This document shows, one piece after another, positions 1 to 9,616 of a stretch of DNA of 53,226 nucleotides; the first letter of the stretch is position 1, and each line of letters starts with the position of its first letter. A program made the translations under genes and the position numbers. Below the pieces are notes generated by a model that ran no database searches, had not been told where the DNA came from, and saw nothing but the letters and a program-made list of their open reading frames with translations. Source of the DNA: Granulicella aggregans (GTDB lineage: Bacteria > Acidobacteriota > Terriglobia > Terriglobales > Acidobacteriaceae); assembly GCF_025685565.1 (NCBI RefSeq), contig NZ_JAGSYE010000001.1, positions 2,346,827 to 2,400,052 of the forward strand, read 5' to 3'.

Positions 1-171
1 CAGCGCTCTATCCGCAGGGACCGGAGCCTATCTCACGGCAAGAGCGAGCGGGAGATCTACGATGCTGTGATCGCGCGCGAGCGCAGGGCTGTGGACTTCG
101 ATGAATCGGAGTCGCGCGAAGTCCTTGCGCTCAGCCTGCAGCTACGCGGCCTGCCGGAAGACGTCGCGGGC
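1..171 (+). repeat. 171-bp direct repeat, copy 1 (fragment of VIT-type iron transporter gene)
   Basis: These 171 bases are identical to 38363-38533 in the same orientation; identity ends at base 172 (a here, t at 38534). The copy covers the middle of the VIT1-like domain of the gene at 37680-38746, including the frameshift near bases 37-45 (an expected AKSERE stretch is put out of frame). No intact gene can be read from it. The window begins inside the repeat, so its left end is not visible. It may be a segmental duplication, the scar of a rearrangement, or an assembly edge effect. Confidence 0.95.
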
Positions 172-206
172 AGGGATACCTGCTCTTTTAGCAGAAAGGA
201 ACTACC

Positions 207-344
207 ATGCATCCCAATCGCGGAGGCGTGTTTCTCGGGCCGAACCTCGTCGAAGTTCAATCTATCGATTACGCCAGGCTGGAAATTCAACACCTGCGCA
301 GGGAGATCCCGCACTTCGCTCGTCCGCAGTTAGTTCATTCGTAA
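207..344 (+). CDS. Possible small protein, 45 aa
   Basis: A short frame opens with ATG eight bases after an AAGGA-type ribosome binding site and encodes 45 residues with a basic, amphipathic C-terminal half. It lies directly after the repeated VIT fragment and before a broken VapC gene on the other strand. I recognise no family. It could be chance; the only support is the ribosome binding site and the codon start. Confidence 0.25.
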   Translation: MHPNRGGVFLGPNLVEVQSIDYARLEIQHLRREIPHFARPQLVHS

Positions 345-404
345 CACTGAGGCCGAATAGGCCGCTTGAGAAGACTTTTCACTGTCGCCTTCGTTTCAGT
401 CCAG

Positions 405-665
405 TCAAAGCCGTGATTCCAACGCGGACTGTCTACGCTGGAATGTCGTAAAGACAGCCTGTCCGCTCGGATACAACTGGTTGAGCAAGTCAAAATTCCC
501 GATTTTCCGGGAGAGCACCGTGCATCCATGCTTCGCAGCAGTGAGATAGATAAGGGCGTCGTTGAGTGTCTTCCGTTGTTCGCCTTTTCCGTAGCTCTGC
601 AATCGGGCCAGAAGTCCAGCAAGTATCCCTGCTTCGCGCCAGATCTCGCCGTCTGGACCAATCTT
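405..665 (-). pseudogene. VapC-family PIN-domain toxin, C-terminal remnant
   Basis: Read on the minus strand from 665, the frame gives the second half of a PIN-domain ribonuclease of the VapC type: EIWREAGILAGLLARL, then KTLNDALIYLTAAKHG with the acidic Asp of the conserved NDALI box, then TVLSRKIGNFDLLNQL. This is the usual C-terminal end of VapC toxins, which cleave RNA and are held by a VapB antitoxin. A TGA lies immediately upstream in this frame (666-668), the expected N-terminal Asp motif is not found in any frame up to about 800, and no antitoxin gene is visible. The gene is therefore broken and inactive. Confidence 0.75.
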
Positions 666-668
666 TCA

Positions 669-1028
669 TGAATGTAGTGTGCAAATACATCTTTTGTGCT
701 ACGCGATCCGGATCTCCATCGAGCAGAAGTCCGACCAGGATGAACTGAATTGGGATCGTGATCGGTTGTCGAGGAGTACATTGGCGATTTATCGCCAATG
801 TAGATTCATTGCTAACGAGATTGGCCCTCTGCAGGCCCTTAAATATTTCTAGCTCTTCTTATCCGCCGGGACAAAGAATCGAGTAGATCACCTACTCAAA
901 AGTGAAAACAATTGTTCGCCCCAGCATTGTCAATGCTTCATATTCGCTGCGTCGTAATCACGGTTGCCGAGGCTGATATTCAAGGGCCAAAGAGGTCGTA
1001 TTTGCGTCGTAGGCTTAGGAAAGCTGGA
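669..1028. other. Stretch without a recognisable gene
   Basis: Between the VapC remnant and the MFS gene I see no frame with a family signature. A short inverted repeat (ACATTGGCGAT / ATCGCCAATGT, 779-801) is nearly perfect and could be the stem of a terminator or an operator; it has no U tract. Confidence 0.4.
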
Positions 1029-2261
1029 TCAGTGACTTTTCCGGCGGAGCGTTTCAGGCAGGCTCAGCCAGATTCCACCCGCAGCACAGAACGCGAGGCT
1101 GGACGAAAGCATACTAAACCGCAAGCCAAATGCTCCGGCCATCGCGCCTGTGATCAACGGCGCAAAGAAGCTGATTAATCGTCCCCAGTTGAAGATCGAA
1201 GCGGCGGTGGAGCGCAGGTGTTCGGGATAAAGCTCCGCTAGCCATGGTCCCCATACGACGCTCGCTGAAAGGCAAAACCCGTAAAGGGAGCCGACCGCAA
1301 TGAGTACGGGAGGTTCGGCCGGCACGCCGAGGAAGACCATTACGGCTGCCGCTGCCACGAAGAAACCCACAGCACCTGCCCGCCGACCGAAACGGTCTCC
1401 TATCCAGCCCCAGAAGAAGCACCCCAGAAGGTTTCCAGCAAACTGCCCGGAGACAAGTTGGCCGATCGCCGGGGATGCCAAGTGGCGGTTGTCTTTTAAA
1501 TACGTGGTGAGCCATCCGCTGAACGCCTGGTAGGCGAAGAAATTGAGTCCCGTCAACAACGCGAGTAAGAGCGTCTGCCGCCGCAGAGAAGGAGCAAACA
1601 ACTCGCTCATTGGCAGACGCTGCTTGCCTGGTGCCGTAGTTTGCCGGACCCCGGACGGCACGACCGCATAGGCGACAAACGCCAGCAGGATAGGCGGAGC
1701 GCCGCCGAGCCAGAGCAGCAGTCGCCAATCGTGACCAGCGAGATGCCCGAAGGCGTAGCCCTGGGTGATGATCGATGCGCTGAAGACTGCGCTCACCATA
1801 CTTGCGAGCCGGCCGCGCACTTCGGGTTCAAAGAGTCCAACGTAAATTCCCACTACGACCGGAAAGCTGCCTCCGAGGAATATCCCAAGGCAGAACCGCT
1901 GCAATAGAAGTTCCAGGTAACTGGAGACGAAGACACCAGCGAGCAGTAGACTGCCGTATCCAAGCATTACGGCCACCAGCATGTTCCTGCGTCCTAGCCG
2001 GTCTGCAAGCTGGCCGATGAGAATTGCGCCGGCGAGCGCGCCCGCTCCTTGGGCCGAGTAAGCAGACCCGGCCTGGGTGAGAGTCAGCCTGAGGCTTTCG
2101 CGCAGGTACGGTCGGAGAATATCGACCGTGTTCCATGCCCAGCTATAGAAGAACTCCGCACACAGCAAGAACCCGAAGGCACACACTCTCCGCGCCAGGC
2201 TGAGCTGCATCCCGGAAGGGACGCTCACGTCGTCGCCGTTTTGGATGGCCCGGGTTAGCAA
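1029..2261 (-). CDS. MFS transporter (AAHS/sugar-porter type)
   Basis: This 410-residue protein has about twelve hydrophobic segments and the MFS loop 2-3 signature GQLADRLGRRNML near residue 84, mirrored by GWIGDRFGRRAG in the second half. MFS proteins of this type import organic anions or other small solutes with protons. The TTG start at 2261 lies one base after the stop of the SnoaL gene; ATG at 2210 (MQLSLARR) is an alternative start. It is the last gene of a three-gene operon with a HisD/HpsN-type dehydrogenase, so it probably imports the substrate of that enzyme. The substrate is unknown. Confidence 0.9.
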   Translation of the reverse strand: MLTRAIQNGDDVSVPSGMQLSLARRVCAFGFLLCAEFFYSWAWNTVDILRPYLRESLRLTLTQAGSAYSAQGAGALAGAILIGQLADRLGRRNMLVAVMLGYGSLLLAGVFVSSYLELLLQRFCLGIFLGGSFPVVVGIYVGLFEPEVRGRLASMVSAVFSASIITQGYAFGHLAGHDWRLLLWLGGAPPILLAFVAYAVVPSGVRQTTAPGKQRLPMSELFAPSLRRQTLLLALLTGLNFFAYQAFSGWLTTYLKDNRHLASPAIGQLVSGQFAGNLLGCFFWGWIGDRFGRRAGAVGFFVAAAAVMVFLGVPAEPPVLIAVGSLYGFCLSASVVWGPWLAELYPEHLRSTAASIFNWGRLISFFAPLITGAMAGAFGLRFSMLSSSLAFCAAGGIWLSLPETLRRKSH

Positions 2262-2262
2262 A

Positions 2263-3426
2263 TTAGGCTACCTGCTGCAGCGCGGCGAGCTTCACCTGAA
2301 CCAACATGGAGAGCTCATCGTATAGCACCCATTCCTCGACGATCTTGCCATCGCGAAGGTGTAGATGCGTGATGCCCATGACAACGAGTTTGTGTCCGGT
2401 CGGAGCTCCAAGTGCGCCGGAGCTATAGCCCAGATGATGACCTTCCAGAATCCAGCGGATGGCGATCTTCTCGCCGCCTTCTTCGCTCACGTTGGAACAG
2501 ATGTGCTGCGGGACGAAAGCGCAATCGGGCATCAGCGCGACCAAGCGCATCGTTTGCTGCATCACGGCGGCGATGCCGTTAAGATCGCGCATGAGTGGTC
2601 CATGCCAAACGCAGTTTGACGCATAGATCTCGTGAATCTTGCCGAACATTCGCTTGTTGTAGATGTGGTGCAGCCAGCGAAGCACCAGAGTCTCGCTCTC
2701 GTTATGCGCAAGCGTCAGGTCTGGTTCCGTTTCCGGCGGGTACTGCCCGAGAAGACGACGGTTTTCCGCAGTCTCGACAACAGCTTCACCACGTTCGAGC
2801 TTCTGTCGAGCCAGCGTCATCGCATACTCGTGCGGGTCGATACGAAGCTGCCGCAGAAACGCCATGTTGTCGCGGACGACCCACTCACGGTAGATCCTGT
2901 TGTTGAGGATCATGCAATCGACCAGCGTCCGCGTGACATAGGGGCGGCCGGTGGGTCTGCCCAGGGAACCATACTCCGTATGGCGTCCGGTTCCATGCGT
3001 CATGTGCGAGGTATAAAAGCCATTCACATCATCGCCACGCCAGATGACGCCAATGGCCATACCGCGCCGGTCAGGAAATTCAACGATGCGCTGCACGGTC
3101 TCACGGACGACCGACTCGCGATCGTACATGGTTCCGAGCACTCCATACAGCACACAGTTGTGCGTGTAATGCGTGTAGATCAGACCGACATCCCGCTCGT
3201 CCCAGATCTTATGGGTACAACGCACGATGTAATCGACTATGTCTGTATAGCAGTCGTCGAAACCACGCATGCTTTGTACGCGGGATCGATCGGTAGGCAC
3301 TAACTCGGTGAAATCGCGACGTTCGACCTGCAACACCTCGGAGGCACCTGCCTGTGTGTTGTTCTGCGCGGGCTTCGGTGCTTCCGAACGGTTTACCTTG
3401 AGAAGCCTGCTCTGTTCTTCGCTCAC
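2263..3426 (-). CDS. Tandem SnoaL-like (NTF2-fold) protein
   Basis: The 387-residue protein holds two SnoaL-like NTF2 domains, at about residues 55-205 and 225-385. Their corresponding parts (IYTHYTHNCVLYGVLGTMYD and IHEIYASNCVWHGPLMRDL) show an internal duplication. There is no signal peptide, so it should act in the cytoplasm. SnoaL-fold proteins include cyclases, hydratases and binding proteins, so the fold does not give the reaction. It lies 21 bases after the HpsN-like dehydrogenase gene and one base before the MFS gene, so it probably acts on an intermediate of the same catabolic route. Confidence 0.85.
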   Translation of the reverse strand: MSEEQSRLLKVNRSEAPKPAQNNTQAGASEVLQVERRDFTELVPTDRSRVQSMRGFDDCYTDIVDYIVRCTHKIWDERDVGLIYTHYTHNCVLYGVLGTMYDRESVVRETVQRIVEFPDRRGMAIGVIWRGDDVNGFYTSHMTHGTGRHTEYGSLGRPTGRPYVTRTLVDCMILNNRIYREWVVRDNMAFLRQLRIDPHEYAMTLARQKLERGEAVVETAENRRLLGQYPPETEPDLTLAHNESETLVLRWLHHIYNKRMFGKIHEIYASNCVWHGPLMRDLNGIAAVMQQTMRLVALMPDCAFVPQHICSNVSEEGGEKIAIRWILEGHHLGYSSGALGAPTGHKLVVMGITHLHLRDGKIVEEWVLYDELSMLVQVKLAALQQVA

Positions 3427-3447
3427 ACTCTCTCCTCGATGTCGTCG

Positions 3448-4767
3448 TTACTTGCCGGATTGACCCAGCGAATGCCTGCGATCAAAGCGGATCGCTGCCG
3501 CGCGCCGATGCCCTTCAAGACCCTCACTTGCACTTTGGCGCGTCGCTGCAGGCGCCACGAGATCGATCGCGCTATCCTCCAGCCACTGATGCGTGGCGAT
3601 CTTTACATACGAGCCCACCCAAAGGCCGCCCGTGTAACGTCCGGCACCGAGCGTCGGCAGCGTGTGGTTGGTGCCGACACATTTGTCGGAGTACACGACG
3701 CTGGCGTTCTGACCGATGAAAAGCGAGCCGTAGTTGCGTAACTTTGCGGCAAACGCGTGTGGGTCGGAGGTATGCACCTCCAGGTGTTCCGCTGCCACAT
3801 GGTCCGAGTAGCGGATCATCGCAGCTTCATCGGCACAGAGTACAACCTCGCCGTAGTTCGCCCAGCTTTCGCCCGCAGTTGCGGCAGTTGAGAGTGAGCC
3901 TAACTGCCGGGCCACTTCCTTCACAGTCTCCTCTGCCAGTCGCCGGTCGGTCGTAATCAGGCCTACGCGCGTGCGCACGTCATGCTCTGCCTGTGCAAGC
4001 AGGTCGGTCGCGATGAGTTCGGCGTCGCCGGTCGCGTCGGCTACGACGAAGATCTCGGATGGGCCCGCTAATTGATCGATCCCCACCGCGCCGAAGACCT
4101 GCCGTTTCGCTTCGTTGACGAATGCATTTCCGGGGCCCACGATCTTATGCACCCGAGGCACGCTCTCTGTCCCGAATGCCATGGCCGCGATAGCCTGTGC
4201 GCCGCCTATGCGAAAGATTCGGTCAGCGCCCGATAGATGGCAGCCGGCGATCATGGCTGGATGCGCATTTGGAGGAAGGCAAGCGACTACCTCATCACAA
4301 CCTGCAACCTTGCCTGGAACGATGGTCATAATCGGCGCGGATAGCAGCGGATAGCGCCCGCCGGGAACATACGCGCCGACCCGCTCGATTGCAATGACGC
4401 GATGTCCCAGATGCAGCCCCGGCAAGGTTTCAACTTCGAGCGGAAGAATGGTCTCGTATTGCGCCTCGGCAAAGCGACGGACGTTATCGATCGCAAACTC
4501 GGTATCCGCTCTCGTCTGCGGGTCCATCTGCGCGACAGCGGACTCACGGTCGGCCTGCGAAACCTCGAACTGGTCGAGGCTGATCTTATCGAAGCGCTGC
4601 GAAAACTCGCGGACGGCCTCGTCCCCGCGTCTCCGCACCGAATCGAGAATTGTAGATACGAGATCCGCTACGTCGCCGGTGTCGCCGGACGCGCTTCGCT
4701 TCGGTGCCTTGATGTACTGAGCACTCCCGACAAAGCCTTCTGGAGCTGTCCCGAAGTTGTCTTCCAT
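3448..4767 (-). CDS. HisD-family dehydrogenase (HpsN/sulfopropanediol dehydrogenase-like)
   Basis: This 439-residue protein belongs to the histidinol dehydrogenase family, NAD- and zinc-dependent enzymes that oxidise an alcohol to an acid in two steps. Visible marks are YVPGGRYPL, VHKIVGPGN, DQLAGPSEI, the catalytic EH pair in VAAEHLEVH, and the VGTNHTLPT box. The genes around it are not histidine genes, and the region after GTNHTLPT (GAGRYTGGL) is like HpsN, which oxidises 2,3-dihydroxypropane-1-sulfonate. A catabolic role is thus likelier than histidine synthesis. ATG at 4767 was chosen because AAGGAAGGA lies nine bases upstream; TTG at 4773 sits too close to it. Confidence 0.85.
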   Translation of the reverse strand: MEDNFGTAPEGFVGSAQYIKAPKRSASGDTGDVADLVSTILDSVRRRGDEAVREFSQRFDKISLDQFEVSQADRESAVAQMDPQTRADTEFAIDNVRRFAEAQYETILPLEVETLPGLHLGHRVIAIERVGAYVPGGRYPLLSAPIMTIVPGKVAGCDEVVACLPPNAHPAMIAGCHLSGADRIFRIGGAQAIAAMAFGTESVPRVHKIVGPGNAFVNEAKRQVFGAVGIDQLAGPSEIFVVADATGDAELIATDLLAQAEHDVRTRVGLITTDRRLAEETVKEVARQLGSLSTAATAGESWANYGEVVLCADEAAMIRYSDHVAAEHLEVHTSDPHAFAAKLRNYGSLFIGQNASVVYSDKCVGTNHTLPTLGAGRYTGGLWVGSYVKIATHQWLEDSAIDLVAPAATRQSASEGLEGHRRAAAIRFDRRHSLGQSGK

Positions 4768-4888
4768 AACCAAAATTCCTTCCTTTTCGTGACTGCCGGC
4801 CTTTCATCGCTTTCCTACTCGATGCCCTTCGAGTCGAGAGATTTGTCGCATCGAAGCTTGATTCGCACCGCTGCGTAGGCTCGTGCCC

Positions 4889-4909
4889 CTACTCTCGCAC
4901 CCTGAGTAG
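4889..4909. promoter_or_regulatory. Inverted repeat in divergent promoter region
   Basis: CTACTC and GAGTAG form an inverted repeat with a nine-base spacer in the 355-base gap (4768-5122) between the dehydrogenase operon on the minus strand and the TPR regulator on the plus strand. The position suits an operator for divergent control. The arms are short and the site is a candidate only. Nothing else was recognised in the gap. Confidence 0.3.
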
Positions 4910-5122
4910 CGGCGGGAAAGCGAAAAGGTGCGAAATGAACTCCGATTTGACCGCGGTCGACGCGCTCCGCCCAAAGCAAGAAGGGTTCTTGACCTTGGAA
5001 GATGACGATGTTACACCCGTATCAAGCGCTTCCCGCGTCTCCACTGATCTTGCCCCGAGAACTTTCCAGTTTGCAGGCTAGGAATAGGTGGCATCAGTGT
5101 CTGCTTCCCTTGGAGTCTTCCC

Positions 5123-6433
5123 ATGATGGACACATCACTCAACGACAAGACGCCGAGATCGATGTCTGAACGGAGCACGGAGCGACTCGACTCCTGGAAG
5201 GAGATCGCGGCTTTCTTTCGACGCGAAGTTCGCACGGTTCAGCTTTGGGAGAAGAGTGAAGGGCTACCCGTCAAGCGTCATCATCACATCAAATTAGGCA
5301 GCGTTTATGCCTATCGGCACGAGCTGGAAAGCTGGTGGGCCAGCCGTTGCTCGGGTCATGGTGCTCCGCAAGTCGATTCTGCTCTTACGCCAGGCAAGCC
5401 AAAGCTATCCACTTTTTCAGCAGAATACCCTCGCAGCGAGGATCCGGGACCGGCATACCACGCCAGCATGATGGGACTCTACTTTTGGAAGCAGCGCACT
5501 CGAGTGGACCTGCTCAAAGCGGTTGGTTACTACCAGGAAGCGCTCCTTCTTGACCCAACGTATGCCGATGCCTACGCCGGCCTTGCCGATACCTACGTCT
5601 CCCTCTCGTACAACCACCTGATGCCGGCTCGTCAAGCGATGGAATCCGCGAAGCGCGCGGTCGACTCGGCACTTGCGCTCGACCCTCACTCGATCAACGT
5701 GCGCAACGCGGAGATCAACTTTCGGGCGAACTGTGCGTGGGAGTGGGCGGCTGCCGAGCGGCTTTGTCAAAGTATCGTTGAAACCGGATTGGTTAATTCG
5801 CGAACGTTTCAGCTATATGCGAGCCTGATGATCAATCTAGGACGGCATGACGAGGCGATCCGCCTCTCGTTGCATGCGCATCGGCTCGATCCGCTCTCCG
5901 ACATCGTCAACTCACAGGTTTCATTTTCCTACTTTTACGCGGGCGATTATGACAACTCGATCGCTTTCATCAATCGCGCCATCGAGCTTCGGCCGCAATT
6001 CTCTATGGGGCACGCTCTGCTCGGCAGAACGCACGCGGAACGCGGGAATTGGGAGCAAGCGATCCGGTCCTTCGAGCGAGGACTTGAAGTCTCCACTGAC
6101 TCTGCATTGTTGAAAGCACTCATAGCCTACGGGCACGCCGGCTTAGGCGACTCGGATCGAGCCAGTGAAATTCTGCAGGAGATCGAAGCAGACGCAGGAA
6201 ACGAGTGTTTCCCAGCGTATGACGTATCAGCGGTTTACGCCCTCTTGAAGCGGCAAGATCAGGCAGTGGAGCACATCTCCAGGGCTTATGAGATGCATGA
6301 CATCAAGATGACATACATCCAATACGATCCACGCTTCAAAAGCCTCCGTTCGCTCCCACAGATCCAGCAGATTACAGCATCCATGTTTCCTGTTCCACGA
6401 ACAAGGTCCGCGACCTTACAACAATCGCACTGA
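5123..6433 (+). CDS. Helix-turn-helix and TPR regulator
   Basis: The 436-residue protein starts with a helix-turn-helix domain (about residues 22-75, SWKEIAAFFRREVRTVQLWE, then a KRHHH stretch), of a kind frequent in acidobacteria. From about residue 110 to 415 it is made of TPR repeats (for example ALLLDPTYADAYAGLADTY and AIELRPQFSMGHALLGRTH). No membrane segment is seen. The domain layout suggests a DNA-binding regulator with a protein-interaction or sensing part. It is divergent from the HpsN-like operon, which may be its target. ATG at 5123 has a GGAG element about eight bases upstream. Confidence 0.85.
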   Translation: MMDTSLNDKTPRSMSERSTERLDSWKEIAAFFRREVRTVQLWEKSEGLPVKRHHHIKLGSVYAYRHELESWWASRCSGHGAPQVDSALTPGKPKLSTFSAEYPRSEDPGPAYHASMMGLYFWKQRTRVDLLKAVGYYQEALLLDPTYADAYAGLADTYVSLSYNHLMPARQAMESAKRAVDSALALDPHSINVRNAEINFRANCAWEWAAAERLCQSIVETGLVNSRTFQLYASLMINLGRHDEAIRLSLHAHRLDPLSDIVNSQVSFSYFYAGDYDNSIAFINRAIELRPQFSMGHALLGRTHAERGNWEQAIRSFERGLEVSTDSALLKALIAYGHAGLGDSDRASEILQEIEADAGNECFPAYDVSAVYALLKRQDQAVEHISRAYEMHDIKMTYIQYDPRFKSLRSLPQIQQITASMFPVPRTRSATLQQSH

Positions 6434-6809
6434 AGAGCCAAGCGCTTCCTCTATCTTCGTCCCCGGCTTTGGCCTTTCTGCGCTATTTCGGCAACTGAGT
6501 GTTCGAATACTGAGCGATGGGTTATGAGACCACATTGACCTTTTGGCAGCGTCAAGGAGGCGTCTGAACGAAGTCCCAGACCACACGATCTCGTACCTAG
6601 AGGCCTCAATCCGAGTTCTGGCTCAAGGTATGCACTTTATTGAATTGACCGAGCAAGCTTAGGCTTTTCCGTAGCTGGCTTTCAAAAGGTGACATCCCCG
6701 GTTCGGCCCCGTACAGAGCGGCCTAAGCAGAGCAGCCGATCTTATTTAGCGCCAACAGGCCTTATCGTGAATCGACACCTTCCGAGAACAGGCTGCCAAA
6801 GCGGCCGTT
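6434..6809. other. Stretch without a recognisable gene
   Basis: This gap lies between the TPR regulator and the end of a decayed recombinase. I see no family signature, strong hairpin or RNA gene in it. Confidence 0.4.
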
Positions 6810-7737
6810 GACGGGCAACGCTCGGTTGTAAAAACGAAGGCGTGCCCGAGCAGAAACTGTATTTGCTCCAGTTCGCCGCCACTCACATGACAGAGCTTTG
6901 CGCAGGAGCGCCGAAGATCATGAGGCGCAAGGTGGTCGAGCTACAGGCGTCGGGCACAGCTCCGGACGACATACCAGACCACGTTCTCGGAAATGCCGGT
7001 TCCCAAGGCGGTTCCGTGACGGCTGACTGCTCTGAACACGTAACCCGACGCAACTGATGCAGCGCTAAGCCACCTGTCCACGGCTTCCTTCACCCACATT
7101 GGCATAGGTACGGTCTGAACGTGATTGCCCTTGCCGACCAGATCAACAATGGCCCAATGGCCTTGTCGAATCTGGATGTCTGCTCTCCGCAAGGTCGACA
7201 GCTCGGCTCGGCGCAGACCGCAGCCGAGCAGGATCCATATCATAGCGACGTCACGGAGATGGCTTAAGCTTTGCCCATTTGCTTTCTCAAGCAGCAACCG
7301 AGCTTGATCCTGGTTGAGCCACTTACCTGCTCGGCAGCCGAGTTGCTTCACTCCTTAACTCGCCTGATGCTAGCAGCAAGTTCCGGACTCAGCAGACCCG
7401 AATCTGCCGCTTCGTAGGCTAGCCCCCTGACCGCGGCGAGCCTCTGATTGATCGTGCCTGAGGCCAATCCGAGCGATTCGAGGTGTAGGCGGAAGCGGAG
7501 AAAGACTGTCCGGTTTAGGGCCAGTCTCGGCTCCGAACGGTACCAGTCGATGAACTGCTCCATCGCAAACTTGTAGTTGCGCCGCGAAAGCGGGGAACTC
7601 AAGCTGTTCAATACTGAGGTCTTCGCGTGATCGAGGTCTGGCAGGCGAAGAACCGTCTTCTGCACGACATGCTTTCTGGTCTTCTTGGGCATAGTGGCGG
7701 CCTCCTCTGCCGCAAACATGCCCAACACTCTATGCAC
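6810..7737 (-). pseudogene. Tyrosine recombinase/integrase, decayed copy 1
   Basis: Read from 7737, the first frame gives the N-terminal SAM-like core-binding domain (RRNYKFAMEQFIDWYR) and stops at 7348 after RRVKE. The protein continues in another frame from 7351 (VKQLGCRAGKWLNQDQA) with the first catalytic Arg in GCGLRRAELSTLRR. An in-frame TAG follows CARRL at about 6940, and beyond it the frame still reads LDHLAPHDLRRSCAKLCH with the HxxR box and IQFLLGHAFVFTTER. The catalytic Tyr expected right after TTER is Cys. A lost base, an internal stop and a lost nucleophile make it inactive. Confidence 0.85.
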
Positions 7738-8146
7738 CTGCTAAGAGCTCAGGGTTGGTCGGCTGGAAGAGCGCACAGGCCATTTGGCATCAATCCAGAA
7801 GCATCTCCTGACGGGAAGCGCGTTTACCCAAAAATACCTTGTTGAGCCTGCTGGAAACCGCTCGCCTTGGAAGCCCGCAACGCATAGTTCCTAGCGATCT
7901 CCTGGCCCATTGCACGAGTCGCTGCTGCTGTTGGTTCTCCATCTGTCCCAAATCGTTTGCTTCGCACCCTGATTTGGCCTTGTCACCTGAAGGGGCTGGT
8001 TACCGGTTACGATCTTGTCTTACGATAAGAAATTCCCGTCTTCGTCGAATTACAGACCATTCATCGAACAGAAGCGTCCTACGCCGTCCCCTCGAAACCG
8101 CTTTTTCTCATCCGCCTCGATACGCTTCATTTGCATCCTAACCTTG
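7738..8146. other. Non-coding stretch before the hydrolase fusion gene
   Basis: No gene is recognised. An open frame runs into the hydrolase gene from 8015, but its first 44 codons look unlike protein (Ser/Arg/Pro rich, no family match), so the ATG at 8147 was taken as the start. The promoter of the hydrolase-GMC unit must lie here. Confidence 0.4.
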
Positions 8147-9616
8147 ATGTTGTCCTATCGCACTTATGGCTCCTACGGCCCGACGATTGTCCTATTGCAC
8201 TGGCTCGGGGGGAGCGCGCGAACCTGGACTGGACTTACCTCCATCCTTGCCGAACGTGGAATGCGCTCGCTCGCTATCGATCTCCCCGGCTTTGGAGACT
8301 CCGTCGACAATTCGAACTATAGCGTTCAGTCCATGGCAGACGATGTTCTCGCCACCCTCTGCGCACTCGACCCCACTCAGTTCTGCACTGGATGGCTTCT
8401 CGGCGGCCACTCGATGGGTGGCAAAGTCGCGACAGTCCTCACCCGATCGCTGCTCGACGACTCTTCAACAATTTCAATGCCAACCGGCCTCATCCTGGTT
8501 TCTCCGTCGCCCCCCGGCCCCGAACCAATGAAGGGCTCCAAGCGCAAAGAGATGCTGGACTCCCTAGGCCGAAGCACAGGCGACGCGGATGAAGATCGCA
8601 AGCGCGCCGCCTCGTACGTCGCCGGTAACGTGGGGAAGCTGCCAATCGAACCCGCAACCAATGTCCGTACCGAAGATGATGTCCTCCGCATGAGCCGCCA
8701 AGCCTTTGCTGCGTGGCTCATCGATATCAATGGCCATTCAGCCGGGAGCAAAGAAGATTGGTCTAAACGTGTGGGTATCCTGCCCATCCCCACGATCATC
8801 TTTGCCGGTACAGAGGACGCCGCACTCGGACCCGACGCTCAGCGCGAACACACCCTGACGCACTTCAGCCACGGCGAACTCATTGCCCTCGAAGCCTGCG
8901 GACATCTCGGGCCGATCGAACGTCCGACCGAACTGGCTGAGCATTTCCTGTCCTTCGCCCAATCCCTTGGTCTCGTCCCGAGACCTCCCGCGGAGCCCTT
9001 CAGCCAAAAATTTCAGCAAGTAATCGACTCCCAACGAACGTCGCCCCAAACGCGCGCCGTGCTTCTCGCGCGTCTCCCCGAGCCGTTCGTTGCTCCCCGT
9101 ACATTCAGCGAAACCGAACTCCGCACCCTTCGGGCTCTCATTGACACCGTCATTCCCCATGCGTCCCCCAACATCGCCGCCCGCCTCGACCAAACTCTAG
9201 CCCAACCCCGGGCCGACGGCTGGCGTTTCAACAATCTACCCGACGATGTCGCCGCGTGGCGTCAGGGCTTCTCTTCACTCGATGCAGCCGCCCATCGTAC
9301 TCACGGAGTAAGCTTCCTCGCCCTCAGCCCTAGTCTCCGCCGCGCTCTCCTAGTAGCTGCCCAGCAAGGCAACCTAGGTCGCGGACCTCTCGGCATCCTT
9401 CACCTCGGTGAATCAGCCGATGCATTCTCGGCTTCGCAGATGCAGAAGTGGTTCGAAGACGTCCGTGCCGAGTTAACTCGCCTCTATATCTCGGATCCAC
9501 GCACCCTTGATCGCATCGGCTTCACCGGCTTTGCCGACGATCCCAGCGGCTTCACCCAAATCCGCCTCGAAGAACAGCACGAAACTTCTGAAGAACTAAC
9601 TGGGTTTGCACAATGA
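8147..9616 (+). CDS. Alpha/beta hydrolase fused to gluconate 2-dehydrogenase subunit 3-like domain
   Basis: The 489-residue protein joins two unrelated domains. Residues about 10-265 are an alpha/beta hydrolase: oxyanion-hole box LLHWLGG, nucleophile elbow GHSMGG, and the catalytic His in ACGHLGPIERP. Residues about 315-485 (FSETELRTLRALIDTVIPHA through FADDPSG) match the gluconate 2-dehydrogenase subunit 3 family, the small partner of membrane-linked GMC flavoproteins. No signal peptide is seen with this start. The GMC gene overlaps the stop by four bases (ATGA), so the two are translated together and probably form one complex. The hydrolase could release or open a sugar ester or lactone linked to the redox step; that is inference. 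Confidence 0.88.
   Translation: MLSYRTYGSYGPTIVLLHWLGGSARTWTGLTSILAERGMRSLAIDLPGFGDSVDNSNYSVQSMADDVLATLCALDPTQFCTGWLLGGHSMGGKVATVLTRSLLDDSSTISMPTGLILVSPSPPGPEPMKGSKRKEMLDSLGRSTGDADEDRKRAASYVAGNVGKLPIEPATNVRTEDDVLRMSRQAFAAWLIDINGHSAGSKEDWSKRVGILPIPTIIFAGTEDAALGPDAQREHTLTHFSHGELIALEACGHLGPIERPTELAEHFLSFAQSLGLVPRPPAEPFSQKFQQVIDSQRTSPQTRAVLLARLPEPFVAPRTFSETELRTLRALIDTVIPHASPNIAARLDQTLAQPRADGWRFNNLPDDVAAWRQGFSSLDAAAHRTHGVSFLALSPSLRRALLVAAQQGNLGRGPLGILHLGESADAFSASQMQKWFEDVRAELTRLYISDPRTLDRIGFTGFADDPSGFTQIRLEEQHETSEELTGFAQ

Noticed and set aside
6842..7057. 71-codon open frame on the plus strand with an ATG
   Set aside because: The opposite strand carries the catalytic boxes of a decayed integrase here.
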